A stretch of DNA of 64,000 bases from Glycine soja (lineage: Eukaryota > Streptophyta > Magnoliopsida > Fabales > Fabaceae), in assembly GCF_004193775.1 (NCBI RefSeq), contig NC_041003.1, forward strand, positions 46,939,611 to 47,003,610, read 5' to 3'. Position numbers and translations under genes: made by a program. Position 1 is the stretch's first letter; every line of letters begins with the position of its first letter. This document shows, in pieces, positions 1 through 13,359 of this stretch. The notes beneath the pieces were generated by a model, which worked only from the letters and a program-made list of their open reading frames with translations, was not told the DNA's origin and searched no databases.

Positions 1-3000
1 TATTGAAGGTAGCGGTGGTGACAACAAAAAATATTATTATTAGATATAAAAAACGTGTGTTTTTTAAACTAAAATTCAAATTTACAAATTTTTTTTCTTG
101 ATTTTGAAAATGATGTAAAAATGACTTGAATCATTTCAGCTCCATTTTTATCAAACACATTTTGTTTAAAAATTATATTTGAAACCTAGAAATTGAAAAC
201 TCGCAACCATCCCAAATGGACCCTTAATTATCAAATATTTTTTTATAGGAATTATCAAATATATGTTGAGCAATGAGTTTATTATTTTTTTTTAAAATGT
301 CAATGTGCAAATTATATTGTAGGCATATACATAAATGATTTTTCTTTAAATAATAAATACTGACTAATGCAATGCATAATGTTTTTGAATTGCACACGAG
401 AAGAATATAAAGTAGGATTGCAACTCTAAGAAAGAAGTGTCAACAATGATTGACATAAATGATAATGATTTATGTCTCTTAATCAAGTAATTTAGAGTTT
501 GAATCTTGATTAATCCTTGAATATGAAATAAATGGTATTGAAAGATACCCATTGTATCTGGCCCCAAGACAAAAAGAAAAGAATGTAATTTCACATTGCA
601 CAATAGCCTTTTCGAAAGATTAAAAGGGTGCAGAAAATAAATTTTAAGGTTCAGAAAGCAATTACCTCGTGACAATTGCACGCATATGCTGATGCTGGCA
701 CTGCCGTTGGCATGAAAATGGCCTTACGTTACATAAATGCAATTAATTGCTGCGATGGCAGATGAAGTGATCGTCTACAAAAGTGTTGGTTTATCTATCT
801 TTTTTGTTTGAAAGATGATATAGGGAAACGTTACATGTATCATTATATCATGCATATAATATTTTTCATATATGTCACGCATTATTATTTATGTATTTTA
901 TTTTTCCTTTAAGTTATATAGGAATCAAAAAACCAAAAGTACATAATTTAATTGAACTAAAATAAAAATGCATTTCTATTGTTTTTTTTAAAGGCAAAAT
1001 AATGAATATTATTCAATATCAATTTCAAACACAAGATGTGCAATAAACTGATTTTTTTCACTAGAGTACAATATTATGCTGCATATACAAAATAAAATAG
1101 TACTCAAGACAAATCAACAACAGGGAAAAAGGCATTTCTATTGTAATTCATGTAAACAAGAATTTAATTTTTATGTATTGATCACAATATGGTGAATGTA
1201 AAATTGTTTATACGATGAACAAGGCAAGAATTATGGTAAATATAACTCTTAAGGTGTTTTTTATAAAAAAATTTTAACATAAATGATAATTTGTATTTGG
1301 ATGACATTATAATAGAGTATAAATTATTTACTTTTTAAAAATATATTGATTAATTTTTTTGAAAACAAAAATGTATTGATTCTTAAAGTTATCCCATGTA
1401 AGTTTCATCAACCTTTTAGAAAAGTAATTTTATTTAACAAAAAAAAAAGTTTTCTGATTATGTAATGACATTAGATAATGAAGTACATGGACTTATTATG
1501 TCTTCTCCCTTTAAAAAAAAGTACGTGGTTTAATTATTGAATAAATGGGTGAAAAAAAAAAATCCAAGTTGGTAGAAGCTGGTGAAAATGGGGGCCGGAA
1601 GAAAAATATGAGAACCAACAATAAAAGTTTCATTTGATGAAATGTTAGAAATGTTGCATGAGTAAATTAAATGAAAAATCAACTCTAATAAAAGATTGAT
1701 ATTTTTTTACGAGGAAAAGTGTGTTAGGAAAGTCATTCTAGAAGTAATAGATCATGGATTGACTCATCAAAATCTGAAAAAAAAAATTGAAATGATATTT
1801 TGTTTTTTTATAAAAAAAACACTCAATTCATCAAACCAATTTAACATACACAAAAATATTAAAAAGTAGTAAGATGAAATTAATAATTATTATTCTGATA
1901 AACACTTTTATAACATGATATATTTATCACAATAATCATTAACTTGTGATAAGATATTAAATTAAATTAGAATAACACAAAACATGACCTGAACTCACTT
2001 TGAAAATATATCAAATTTAACTTCGAGAATCCAAATCCTTTCAGTTAACTTGAGGTTATTACCTCGAACACTTTTACAGTAGTAGTAATTAAGATTTGAT
2101 TTTAGTGTTTAAGAAAATTGATTTTAGTAAAAGGAGTTAATTCCTTTCAAAATAATGAAATCTCAGTTTAAACCTTTTTAGTGTACGGTACGGATATATT
2201 TCAAATAAAATTGTCTCTTTTAAAGGATAATTATGAAAAATATATAAACACTTTTACAACATGATATATTTTATGTGTATTTCCCGATCACGCCAACTAG
2301 CTTCTTTACGTCAAAACTAAATATATATATATATATATATATATATACCACTTGAACAATATCACTATCAACTTGTTGATATGCCGGAGTTTCTAGACTG
2401 TTCTTTCAAACATGATCTATTTCCAAAGATACCATACGAATTCATGCACGGCTTTTGATTTATAAACAAACAGAAAATTAACCAAAAGAATCAAAGGCAA
2501 AAATACGAAAGAAACAAGAAAAGGACACACAGCAACGTCTAGAGTCAATCAAATTGAACAAGGAAAAGCAAAATGTGGCGATAAAAAATGAAAAGTACAA
2601 ACACTATTTATTATTAAAATAACAACAGTTTTAACTTTTAATAAGACGGCGAGGCCAAAGCCAAGTTTGGTGGATTAAGTAACAATATATTTTAGCAACT
2701 TAACAAAAAATATTAATATATGGAGTGGCAAAGTTGCAGTTTGGGATTAAAAACGGGATAATTGGCAAAACCTAGTCTAAAGGACAGTTGCAAGTTGAGG
2801 ATCCACTTGCACCCCCCACGTAAGGTCCCTGTCCGCTACAATTCAATACTACCAATTATCCCTTCTCTTTCTTTCTCCTAAACCAACAACAAAAGAAAGA
2901 CAAAGCTAACCCCTCTTTCTCTTTATCAAACCACTCCAACTTTATTAATATGCTCTGCTATTCTTAATTGGATTTATTTTTCTCAACACATTTTCTATTA

Positions 3001-3580
3001 ATATTAGTTGAAATTTTTTAAAATCACAAAACTATATAGGCCTCGTTCTCTAACTAAACTAATACACCTTACTCCTTATTTTATAGTTTATTGAAAATAG
3101 TGTCTTAAAGAATATTTTACTATCGTTTCTCCTCTTTTTAAATATTTGATTTTTACATTCATGTGTACCAATAAACATATTTAATTATGTCATGATAAAA
3201 ATATTAACTATATATTCTCTAACACTCTATTATTAGTTAAATTTATTAAAATTGTAAAATCAGAAAAAAAAATTATTAAACAAAAAACAAGACACACTAA
3301 TTTGTAATTTTCAATAAATATTATTCAAAATAAAAAAAATGTGTTTATAAAAATTTATTAAAGCATATATTATTAGCACTTTTCTATGCGTGATTATTAG
3401 AAGTTTGGTTGTCTACATGTACAAAAGTATTAAGAGATGTTAATTTTTAAATAGATTTTAACTACTTAAAAGATTAATCACTGAATAATAATAATAAATA
3501 AAAAAAGAACCCAACTTGAATTACAAAAATATTAACCCAAAACCTCACAAAGCAAGACTAGCCTCTCATCTTCCCACACC
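1..3580. other. AT-rich intergenic region
   Basis: No gene is supported here. Open frames are short, AT-driven and match no family I recognise. The stretch holds many A and T homopolymers and a simple (AT)n tract at 2320-2347. The segment around 590-670 resembles one arm of the small inverted-repeat family seen again near 13.4 kb and 22.0 kb. The last few hundred bases before 3580 must contain the promoter of the downstream receptor gene. Confidence 0.6.
2320..2347. repeat. (AT)n microsatellite
   Basis: Uninterrupted AT dinucleotide run of about 14 units, visible directly. It lies in intergenic DNA about 1.4 kb upstream of the PYL gene. Confidence 0.95.
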
Positions 3581-3584
3581 CTCC

Positions 3585-3595
3585 AAATATATATG
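3585..3595 (+). promoter_or_regulatory. candidate TATA box of the PYL gene
   Basis: An AATATATATG stretch lies about 130 bp before the receptor start codon, followed by a CA-rich leader typical of plant 5' UTRs. If it is the TATA box, transcription would start near 3615-3625. This is inferred from spacing and composition alone; other AT-rich stretches nearby could serve. Confidence 0.4.
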
Positions 3596-3660
3596 ATTGC
3601 TCATTCAACAACAACATCTATGCCCAAACCACTTTAACATAAAATCACAAAACCTATATC

Positions 3661-3661
<1 letters not shown>

Positions 3662-3696
<35 letters not shown>
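3662..3696 (+). repeat. (TTA)11 microsatellite in the PYL leader
   Basis: Eleven uninterrupted TTA units plus two bases, lying 25 bp before the main start codon of the receptor gene and therefore probably transcribed in its 5' UTR. Triplet repeats of this length are usually length-polymorphic, so leader length could differ between accessions. Confidence 0.9.
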
Positions 3697-3710
3697 GCTA
3701 TTATTATCAC

Positions 3711-3719
3711 ATGAACTAG
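3711..3719 (+). promoter_or_regulatory. two-codon upstream ORF (Met-Asn-stop)
   Basis: ATG AAC TAG ends two bases before the receptor start codon at 3722. A second upstream ORF of five codons occupies 3620-3637. If both are in the mature leader, ribosomes initiating at either would have to reinitiate or be bypassed by leaky scanning to make the receptor. The sequences are seen directly; their presence in the mRNA is inferred from the candidate TATA box. Confidence 0.5.
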
Positions 3720-3721
3720 AA

Positions 3722-4348
3722 ATGACTTCTCTTCAATTCCACCGATTCAACCCAGCAACCGATACATCCACCGCCATCGCAAACGGCGTCAACTGTCCGA
3801 AGCCACCGTCAACGCTCCGTTTATTGGCGAAAGTAGGCCTTAGCGTGCCGGAGACGGTTGCTCGGCACCACGCGCACCCGGTGGGGCCCAACCAGTGCTG
3901 CTCCGTCGTGATCCAGGCGATCGATGCACCGGTCTCCGCCGTCTGGCCGGTGGTGCGGCGCTTCGACAACCCGCAGGCCTACAAGCACTTCGTGAAGAGC
4001 TGCCACGTGGTCGCCGCAGCAGGCGGCGGCGAGGACGGCATTCGCGTCGGCGCGCTCCGGGAGGTACGCGTGGTCTCCGGGCTCCCCGCCGTGTCGAGCA
4101 CCGAGCGGCTCGAGATCCTCGACGACGAGCGCCACGTCATGAGCTTCAGCGTCGTCGGCGGCGACCACCGCCTAAGGAACTACCGCTCCGTCACGACGCT
4201 CCACGGCGACGGCAACGGAGGGACAGTTGTAATCGAGTCGTACGTGGTTGACGTACCGCCCGGTAACACTAAAGAAGAGACTTGCGTTTTCGTTGACACA
4301 ATCGTACGGTGCAATTTGCAGTCCCTGGCTCAGATCGCTGAAACCTGA
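3722..4348 (+). CDS. PYL: abscisic acid receptor, PYR/PYL/RCAR family (PYL4/5/6-like)
   Basis: Encodes a 208-residue START/Bet v1-like ABA receptor in one exon. In this family, hormone binding closes a gate over the pocket so that the receptor inhibits clade A PP2C phosphatases and releases SnRK2 kinases. Visible landmarks are the VGPNQCCS entry to the fold, [18 protein letters not shown] with pocket lysine K92, the SGLPA gate at 119-123, the HRL latch at 149-151, and the C-terminal helix [17 protein letters not shown]. The length matches PYL4-6 proteins. I chose the ATG at 3722 because the frame upstream offers only a TTG inside the TTA repeat. The coding part is strikingly GC-rich against its AT-rich flanks, as is usual for intronless members. 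The N-terminal 50 residues are subfamily-variable, so the exact orthologue among PYL4, PYL5 and PYL6 is open. Confidence 0.95.
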   Translation: MTSLQFHRFNPATDTSTAIANGVNCPKPPSTLRLLAKVGLSVPETVARHHAHPVGPNQCCSVVIQAIDAPVSAVWPVVRRFDNPQAYKHFVKSCHVVAAAGGGEDGIRVGALREVRVVSGLPAVSSTERLEILDDERHVMSFSVVGGDHRLRNYRSVTTLHGDGNGGTVVIESYVVDVPPGNTKEETCVFVDTIVRCNLQSLAQIAET

Positions 4349-7300
4349 AAATATGGCAAGCCAACAACACTCAACATTTTATTTTCTCCGTTAGTTTTTT
4401 TGGTTATTGCCTTGGGTGTTTTTTTGTTTCGAATACGGGTTCGGGTTCGAAATTGATGATTACAGACACCATTAGGATTTGTTTTTGGAGGACTTATCAA
4501 GGTCAGACGACAATGGTTGAAATGAAGAATGTGACATATAATATATGGTATATGATTCATGTATATATACATATAATATATGTAGTTCTTTCTATCTACC
4601 TCTCTTTTATTTTTTCCATTCTAATAGCTGTTGAGTCTGATCGAATCTATTGTTCTTGTATCCGTGGTCAATTTATCATTAATTCATCTTGTTTGTGACT
4701 CTGTAATGTAGTAGAGAATGTTTCTATTTGAATTAATACCATACATATGTTGTTATTAGCTATAGGACCAAATTAGTTTACAACTTGTCCTGATTTTCCT
4801 CCCTTCATTATGACTATCAATTTTGATTACCCCTTCTCATATATGTATATATGCATTAAGGATCACGATCGATCCTCTGCAATTACAATCATAAACATAC
4901 CTATGTGAGCAAAATCAGAGTCTTTCTAATTTGATTTATAACTGTACAGCACACAGTTTGATTTCAAACCTTATGTTACACTGAACAAATATATTTAAAT
5001 ATTCAAAAATGAGTTTAAATATAATAAAAATGTCAATATATTTGGAATATTTTTTAATAGAGAATTGAGATTCGATAATTTGTATAACTTTAACAAAAAA
5101 ACCATAAAGCATAAACCTAATAAGTATCAGTAAGTCCACAAATATTAGATTGCAACTTAAGTTCAAGCGAAGTTGTTTTAGTTTAACAGTTCTGTTTTAC
5201 AAGAAATGTTCGCGAGCCAACTTATGTCTTCCACATTGTGGAGTTCTTTGAATATATATATGATTTTTTTTTAAAATTTAAACTAAAATTTATTTAGTAA
5301 AAAAAAATAAAAATTACTATGGAAAATTAATTTAATCAACATAAATTTATTGCAATAATAAGGAAAACGCATAAAATTATTAAAATATATACAGTTAAAA
5401 AATAATTTAAAATGTGAAAAATATTTGAATTAATAAATTAAATTTAAATATGATTTACAAACCATTTGTTATATATAATATTAATTTAAGCAATTAAGCA
5501 TTAATTGTAAATGATCAAATATTTAAAAAATCTATATTATTGGTCAATAATAATTTTAGAAAATAAAATATATTCAATAATATCAAATTATATTAAAAAT
5601 CATTTAATACCTCATAAAAAATATTTAATAGATGTGTCTTTGTAATTAATAATTCATGAAATTTAACCACAAATGCCAAAAACTTAATAAAAAAAAGTGT
5701 TTGACTCCTTTAGCCTCGGTACAAGTCAAAAGCTCTTTTTTTTTTTTCAAAAGCTAAAAAAACATGGGTCAAATAAACTCTTGATATACTTTATTGTTAA
5801 CTAATTAAAATTATTAAAACTCGTGATATTATGTGAATCTGAGTTTTTATTTAATAAGTCTTTTATACTATTTTGTTATTTATTTTTTGCAAATAATAAA
5901 AGATGTGTTAAAAAATGGTATTGCTAATTGTAAAACAAGAAACTACAAGAATGGGATTAAATTATATTTCGAAAAGTATTTTTGCAAATTCTTTTGAAAA
6001 TGGATGAATCTTTGTAAGACGAAAGATGAGCTTTAACATACGGAAGTACATGACGAAAAGCGTTTATATAACTTGAAATGTTAAAACTTTTAATTGATTA
6101 TGTTTTCTTTAAAATATGCAATTAAACCCCAAGAGTATGCACATGCAATCCTTGGTACACCACAAAATAATTCACAAACAGATTAAACCGTTATAGATAT
6201 TCTTTAACACAAGTCTATGCAAGCTCACTAATAAATATTCTTTTTACAGTACTTTTTTCAAGCAACTTATTCAAGTACTGTTTTCAAACAAGTTTTTCCA
6301 TACTCTAAACCTAAGTATTCTTTTAAACAAAGTCTCTTTAGGATTCATGCGATTAATTCACAAAATTAAAAAAGCTTAAGAATAAATCTCATAGACTATT
6401 ATTTTTTACATTTGAAAGTAGTTATTAAGAATATTTTATAGAAAAAAACTTTTTTTATATGTAGAAATTGAAGACACTGTTAACAAATTTACAATAATTC
6501 ATATATCATGTTCAATTAATTGAATTAGATTCACAAAAATAAATAAATAATATTTTATACAACATAAATAATATTTGCTTCGCTAATCTAAAAAATTAAA
6601 TTATTAGTTAAAATGTGTATAAATTGAATTACTTATGTATCTCTATCGATCAATTAAAAATCAAAGGAATAAAGTTTCAAATTTTAATCACATGAGACAA
6701 ACTATGTCGTACATATAATGATATAGTACATATATTTGATTATTTTTTTTATAGATCATATACATATATCTTATGTGATTAGAGATTAGTTGAGTGAAAT
6801 AAAATTATGTATGATAAAATTTTAAAATATTTTATGCAATTGACTTAAATTCGAAATTACTTATTAACTGAAATAATTCTAATTAAGTTCACTAATTAAT
6901 CCACATTTATTTATGAAAATATTGGTTGTTAAAGTACATTACTATATTATATTAAATATTTTAAATATACTTCTATTTTTAATCACTATTTTGAAATATT
7001 AATTAACATTTGCTGGACCTTTATAGTTTCTATTTTTTAATGTTTTGGTCTCCTTCTGCATTAAGAAATTGAACAAGTACCCGTTCCAATTAAACTAATT
7101 GTTTATGATATATAATTCTATTGGCGAATCCATGCTCATTATTTTCCCTCGTCATTGATATATGCCCGCCGGATAGAGCCCTGTGAAATTTGAGCAGTTA
7201 CTATAGCAAGTGAAAACTGCCACAAAAAAACAAGATTAAATAAAGAGAAAGATAATGGCGAGTTGTCTGGTTAGAGCAATGCAATTACAGTCCAAATTAA

Positions 7301-9605
7301 TTTTTAAAGATTATTAATTTTTTCTGTAACAGAGGTTATTAGCAAGATTAAGTTTCTTATGTATAGACAAGCGCACCTGTTACATTTGTTTTAACATCAT
7401 GTTCTTGTATTAGGAAGATTTTTTTGATTTTCACGATGTTCTGTTTATTATTATATATTTTGGGTTTAATATAATTTACATTTTTTTTTAAAAAAAATAA
7501 TGGCGAGTGTTTTAAAGTCACCAGATTTTACGGTAAACAAAATGTTATTGTTTAATGTACCAAAAAAATATAAAGAACTTTACTTTCATTTTAGTCTTCC
7601 AAGCCTTAGTCATGATCTCAATCGTCAACAAGCATATTGTTTTCAAAAGCGGCTTGATATGACTTAATTTTGTACAACTTTTAAAATCGAGTCTCAAATT
7701 TTTACAGAGTCCATTTATGCGTTTCACGGAAATGTAAATGTTCAGTGTCCAGATTCAATTAACGTAACAAGTTAAAGACATTGTAGAGAAGAATTTAAAA
7801 TTATTCTAGTTTGATTTGCTTAATTTTATTTTTATGTACATGCATATATATACTTTTTTTTTTATCTGTAAGAAATATAAAAAAGATTATATGTACGTGC
7901 ACATAATTAAACACATCACAAACCACTTTTGTTTACATGTACATGCATATAGTTAAACAAAGCACAAGCCACAGTGCTTCCGGCAGTAAAGTGTACTACC
8001 ACGTAGCTATTAAGTAAAAACCTAAATCTGTTAGAGACTTCTTAGTCTTCACATTTATATTCTCCACCTAAGTCTTCATAAATGTCGAATGTAACCTGGA
8101 AATTTTTTGAGCTTATCCATTCTCAGCGTGGGAGTCGGTGCGTGACGGTGAGCATGGTTGGTTATAAGTTTCGTTGAAGCTTCTCTTAATTATATTTTTC
8201 CTAGCTCTAAAGCATAGTACTTAAATACGTATCAGTTAAGAAAGAACATATCAGAATTGAAAACCCAGAAAACGGTACATTAATTATATTGAATTAAGGG
8301 AACGTGCTTTGGATTTTAGTTTTCTGTGTAATAAGGATTGTTCCGTGCTATATAAGTGTGCGTAGATTACGATGACGTCACTTTAGTATTAAATTTATAT
8401 GGTGAATATGAACGAACCTCTATACAGCAACTTGGCTAGGTTGAACTCAACTTGGTGTGTAAAAAACGTCAAGTTGGGTTCTTTGCCTCCTCTCTAATTA
8501 ATATTCTCTCTTTTTTTTTCTGTGTTTATATTATAGTTACTATGATTATCATTATACAATTGTGAGCTGTATGGTGGAAGAGATTGTTGGAATGGCAAGT
8601 TGTCTTGCAAGTGGGCAAGAAGGGCTTTCATAATTTGTTTATCCATAACTATAGTTTGTCTGTACTTAACAATTATAATAGAAGTGTCCCATGGGGTCAT
8701 TTTATGGCACAAGACTTTCCGAATCAACCAAGATTTTTCTTCTATATAGTAAACTCGATTAACCTTCCCTAATCCCAAAGAAATATTCGTGTCTGTGTGT
8801 GTGGTTGGAGAGTCAGCCTTGCAGGTAAAGGGTGCATAAATTAACAATAGTGGCATATCTCTAGCTACCTAGAAATTGATATTTTGCTTGTCGTAGGCAT
8901 GCAAGTATAAAGTCTTTACTATATATTTTGATTTGTTTTATTTTGGTGAAAAATTCCAGTAATTTTCATAATAATTTTTTTACCATCGTATTAATGTAAA
9001 ATATTCTTCACGATTAATTTATATTAGAGAATTTGACCCGTCATTTTAGTAAATATTTTTTTAATTATTTATAAAACTCAAATCGAAATTTTACTTATCA
9101 CCAAGCGTATGAATTAATCAATGTAGGATTAAGATTCAAGTATTATACCTGTAATTATCTTAAATAATGAAATATTTAAAGAAATAACTTTGTTAGCTAT
9201 AATTGTTTTTAATTGAAAAATATTTGTGGTGTAAACTAAAAAAATGAAATCTTATTTAAAAAAATTTATGAGCGTTCCACTTGTACCAACAATAACATGA
9301 TATGTTGATATTTTCATATTTTGAATTAAAATGAATGCCATAAAATCCTTATGTTTCGATATTATTTGCACTCCAACCAAGAAAAATGCATGACAAGAAC
9401 CGTCTACGTGTGTGTGATGGAGTGACAACAAGAACCCGTTTGTGGTGTTCCTTAATTATATATCAGCCACGTCTTATATATCAGCACTTATCTGCTGGTA
9501 GATTTGACACTACGTCAGTTTTTATTAGCAATCACCACATGTTCGCGCAGGTGCTCTCAGCAAGCACAAATTAAGAATTAAAAATGATTAATTCATACAT
9601 TATCA

Positions 9606-9701
<96 letters not shown>

Positions 9702-10050
9702 ACAGAACCATCTCTCCCACTCCCATTGAGTGGGGGGCAAAAGGAAAAGCAGAATCTCCCCAACCGAACAAAATTAAAGGAGAAAGGCAATCACCTTTTT
9801 AAGGACAAGTTCTTAATTATCCATTTATCCTAAAAAAAAAAAGGGTAGGTTCTTAGCAGTAGTGTGTAAGGATTTAGCATTAATTATCCATTTATCCGTA
9901 TTCATTACTCTGTCAAATTCAGTAATTATCTTTCATAAAGCATTTAGCAGGGATTTGTGATGGAAATGTTTCCTTGCTAAATATAATTTTCCAATTTTGC
10001 AAAAAATTATGGGGTAAGACATTTCCTACTATAATCCTTCGCTGAGAAAT
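4349..10050. other. AT-rich intergenic region
   Basis: No gene is supported over about 5.7 kb. The first few hundred bases are presumably the PYL 3' UTR. A minus-strand open frame of 120 codons at 8494-8856 matches nothing I recognise and shows no domain, so I do not call it. The only distinct feature is the TA/GT microsatellite near 9.6 kb. Confidence 0.6.
9609..9700. repeat. compound (TA)n(GT)n microsatellite
   Basis: About 38 units of TA (to 9684) run directly into eight units of GT (9685-9700). The compound structure is seen directly. Such tracts are prone to length change and to assembly error. Confidence 0.95.
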
Positions 10051-10057
10051 ATTTCCC

Positions 10058-10905
10058 TTTTTTTTCCACAAAAGCCAATGGCATTTCATTGATAATCAAA
10101 GATTCAATACAACTAGTAACATGATAGAAAATTGAAAGACTAGGATAAGATTGTGTCAGCTCAAGACAACCTATGAGCAACATCATTTACTTTGTCTCTT
10201 TACAAAAGATAAATCTAAAGATTTATTTGAAATTAATTAAGAGGTTCCTACAATGTTGAATAACAGATCCTATATCGGAATCATCTCTATTGGAACTCTT
10301 CAAGTTGTATCCTACTTCTTTACTGTCCATCTCAAAGATAACATTAACATACCCTTTTGCTTGCATATACTCCATAATGCCATATATATTTGTTGTTGTA
10401 GAGAAGTGTTTACTGACTGCATAAGTTGAAAAAATAGTTGCGCCAAATTCTCCACTTGTTGACGAATTAATGTTTAAAAGATCCTACTAGCCTGCATTAA
10501 CAAATTCACTCTATGGGGCACATTAATATTCTAGAGCAATTTTCAATCTCCTTCAGCTTTCAGCTCATCATAATTTATAAATTTATATATAATCATATAA
10601 TAAGCACTACGGACAGTGTACATACCATTTTGAGTAAGAGCCCAGATGCATGAATCTCCTTCTACCATAGGCAAGAGAGGTGCTCTGACAATAGCTTGGA
10701 CATCTTGTGGTGATAAGATGTGGTTGATAGTGTTAATGTGTCCCAACAATGGTTGATAGGGTCAATAATACTAGAAACTTTTATGTCTTGCCCTCCATCC
10801 ATCATAGGTGTTATAACACAAGCATTGTCTTCCCTACGAATCCACAATTGTCCTCATATGTGAATATCACTTTCGAAGAAACATTCCCTCTCAAATCTCA
10901 TTAAT
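10058..10905 (-). mobile_element. decayed 5'-truncated LINE (L1-type non-LTR retrotransposon) fragment
   Basis: Read on the minus strand, this stretch carries the C-terminal part of a plant LINE ORF2, broken by frameshifts and stops. In order it shows a segment beginning WIRREDNACV, then IIDPINHCWD, the PLLP-W-T-NGMYTVRSAYY block that precedes the zf-RVT domain, a degenerate NVPHRV segment, an RNase H-like piece with VIFEMDSKEV, and a final FVKRQ-NDVAHRLS tail. It ends in eight A residues on the minus strand (10058-10065), the expected 3' poly(A). The order RT tail, zf-RVT, RNase H is typical of plant L1 elements. No intact gene remains. Confidence 0.75.
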
Positions 10906-11791
10906 TTGCGATTTTCTTATAGTAAAAGTCTTACAGATTTTCAAAATTATAGATAATATTTAAAATTAAAATAAAATTTTACAAAAGAAAATATCAATAT
11001 TTTCAAATAACTAAAAAAATAATAGGAGATATGCTCATTATTAAAAATTAATATATTATTTTATTATATAATAAAAATTTATAGACAGATAAAACATTTA
11101 AAATTGACAAATAAATTACCTTTAACTTTTTTAAGAAAAAATTACCTTTAACTATTATAATGGTGATACTCACTTTTAATCTCCACGTTTTTCTTTTTTT
11201 ACTATTTTACCTCTTAACTAACATCATAAACTAAACTCCTACTATTATGTTTTCGTTGCACATAAAAAACCATCCAACTAGCTAATATAAAGTCTATTTT
11301 TAATATAATTATATTCTCTCATTTTCTATTTAAACTTGATTTTCTCTTCATTTTTTTTAATTTTTTTTAAAATATAGAGAGGTAGGAGTTTTTATATTAA
11401 CAACTAAATGAAAATAATAGTATTTATGAAAATAAAATAAACTTAATATAAAAGACCTAATGCGATACTTCTGAGGAGAGTAATTAAAAGGAAAAATATA
11501 TATTCATCAGTTTTAAGAAAAAAAAACTTAAACATAATATAAATATTTATTTATATGATTAATTAATTAATCATAAAATTATATATTATTATATTAAAAA
11601 CTAAATTAATATATTATATATAATTTTTCAAAAAAAATGAAAAAGAAAAATCTGACCCATCCTTGCCCCCTTTTGTGTTGGTATCTGTTTCTTTCCACTA
11701 AACAATAATGTACCAAGAGGAGTGATCAGGCCCATCCGTACCCCCTTTGTGTTGGAATTTGTTTCCCTCCTAAGCTTCACATCCAATTTCC
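10906..11791. other. AT-rich intergenic region
   Basis: No gene, RNA or clear repeat is visible. A phrase beginning TACCCCCTTTTGTGTTGG recurs in slightly altered form near 11664 and 11737, which may be the trace of a small local duplication. Confidence 0.5.
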
Positions 11792-11800
11792 ACTTTCAAC

Positions 11801-12509
11801 GAGTTTTTTTTTATCCCAAATAATATGAAAAAATTAATTATTTATTCAAATAATACATCAAAAAATTATTAACATAAATAATACAATTTATTATTTATTT
11901 AAGTTGACAAATTAGTTCCCAAACTAATTTCTTACTTTCTATTTTTTGTTTGTTTTGGTAGTTAAGAAATCCCATTTTCTAATCGATTTCTTAACTACAT
12001 TTTTTTTAAAAAAAACTCGAAATCATTTTTTTCTTAACTGAGTTTTTTCCAAATTTTTTCAAAAATATTTTTTAATTATTTTTAATTTATTTTTTGTATT
12101 TATATATATATATATATATTAACTTTTTTATATAAAAATAAATTTTTTAATTTGCACATGTTGTTAATTTTATATTAAATTTATTTTGTTTAAATTTTTT
12201 ATAAATCTTTCTATCATGTTATTAATTTTTTTTACCATTGTTCATGATCAACAACTAAAAAAAATTAATATAAAAAATTATAACAGTAAAAAAAAATCAC
12301 ATTTTAAAAAATATAGGTAAGAAATCAGTTTCGGGAGAATTGATTTCTTAACTACCAAAATGAAAAAAGAGAGAGAGAGAGAAATCGGTATGAGGAGAAC
12401 CGATTTTTGACTTGAATAGTAAAATATATCATTTATATGTAAATAATTTTTTTGGATGTATTATTTGGATAAATAATTAATTATTTTGTATTATTTGAGT
12501 AAAAAACTC
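11801..12509. mobile_element. foldback element with 9-bp target duplication (Mutator-like, non-autonomous)
   Basis: The ends are inverted copies beginning GAGTTTTTT, followed in both arms by similar ATAATTAATTATTTAT-rich and AAATAATACATC blocks. The inner arms carry matching TTAAGAAATC / GATTTCTTAACTACC blocks, so each arm extends roughly 200 bp. The element is bounded by perfect 9-bp direct repeats ACTTTCAAC at 11792-11800 and 12510-12518. A 9-bp duplication with long inverted arms is the signature of Mutator-like elements. There is no transposase frame inside, so it would depend on a protein encoded elsewhere. Confidence 0.8.
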
Positions 12510-13359
12510 ACTTTCAACAAGTGAATTTAGCTGAAGAATTGGAGAAATTTGTTTTCACGAGTGTGTTCGTAATTCGTTGTCATTTGGAGAAATTTATCAA
12601 AGGAATAAAATGTAAGTGTATATTTGGTAAATTTTACAAAATCGTTTTTTTTTCTCTCTACCGCTGTTAAACATGTGTATTTAAGAATAATTTTCTTTTT
12701 TCCTAAAAAAAAAGAATAGTTTTCTTTAAAAAATTCAGTCAAATCCAAATTTAAAATATTTTCAATTTAAAATGTATTAAAAGTATATAGTGTTAAATAC
12801 CGACCGAAATTTCATCTATCATTCACATGATTCTCGTTTTCGTTGCAAAGCATTGTTTTTGTTCATGCATAATGCTTTTTTACTTTGGGTCTAATGACGT
12901 AATGCGTAAAACAAAGGTTCATGATATTGACACTTCGCTTTTTGATCTTCTCATCCGCCAGTTTTTTTTTTTTCACAAAAATACTTTCGATAAAAATTAA
13001 TTTCTATCGTTTAAATAAAATCTTGTTTATGATACTCAACAACAATTGGTTTCTGTTGTGTATCTTTACATAATAGAAATTAGTTTCTATCGTATGGTGA
13101 TACCCAAAAATAAAAAAATAACAACTGAAATGCTGTCGGAGAAGGAGTAGTGACTAATGAAAGTGAAGAGATGAGTAGAATAGAAATTTCACAAAAATGT
13201 GGGGGGTGAGAACTGAGAAGATAAAAACTAGGAGTGTAAATTTCATGGGCCTAAAACAAAATAGCAAAATCTCTCTACTACTACGTGTACATGCTACTGG
13301 GTTTTCTTTAACTCGAGAGAATTGAATAACAATGAGACTATTGCTTTCTGTATTTCCCA

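Noticed and set aside
3733..4251. Three additional open frames of 78-118 codons overlapping the PYL gene
   Set aside because: They are out-of-frame or opposite-strand shadows of the GC-rich receptor exon; only the receptor frame carries family motifs.
8494..8856. Minus-strand open frame of 120 codons
   Set aside because: No domain, no recognisable similarity and no supporting exon structure; such a length can arise by chance in this much sequence.
9571..9802. Several 65-72-codon open frames with IYIYIY repeats
   Set aside because: They are translations of the TA/GT microsatellite in different frames, not genes.
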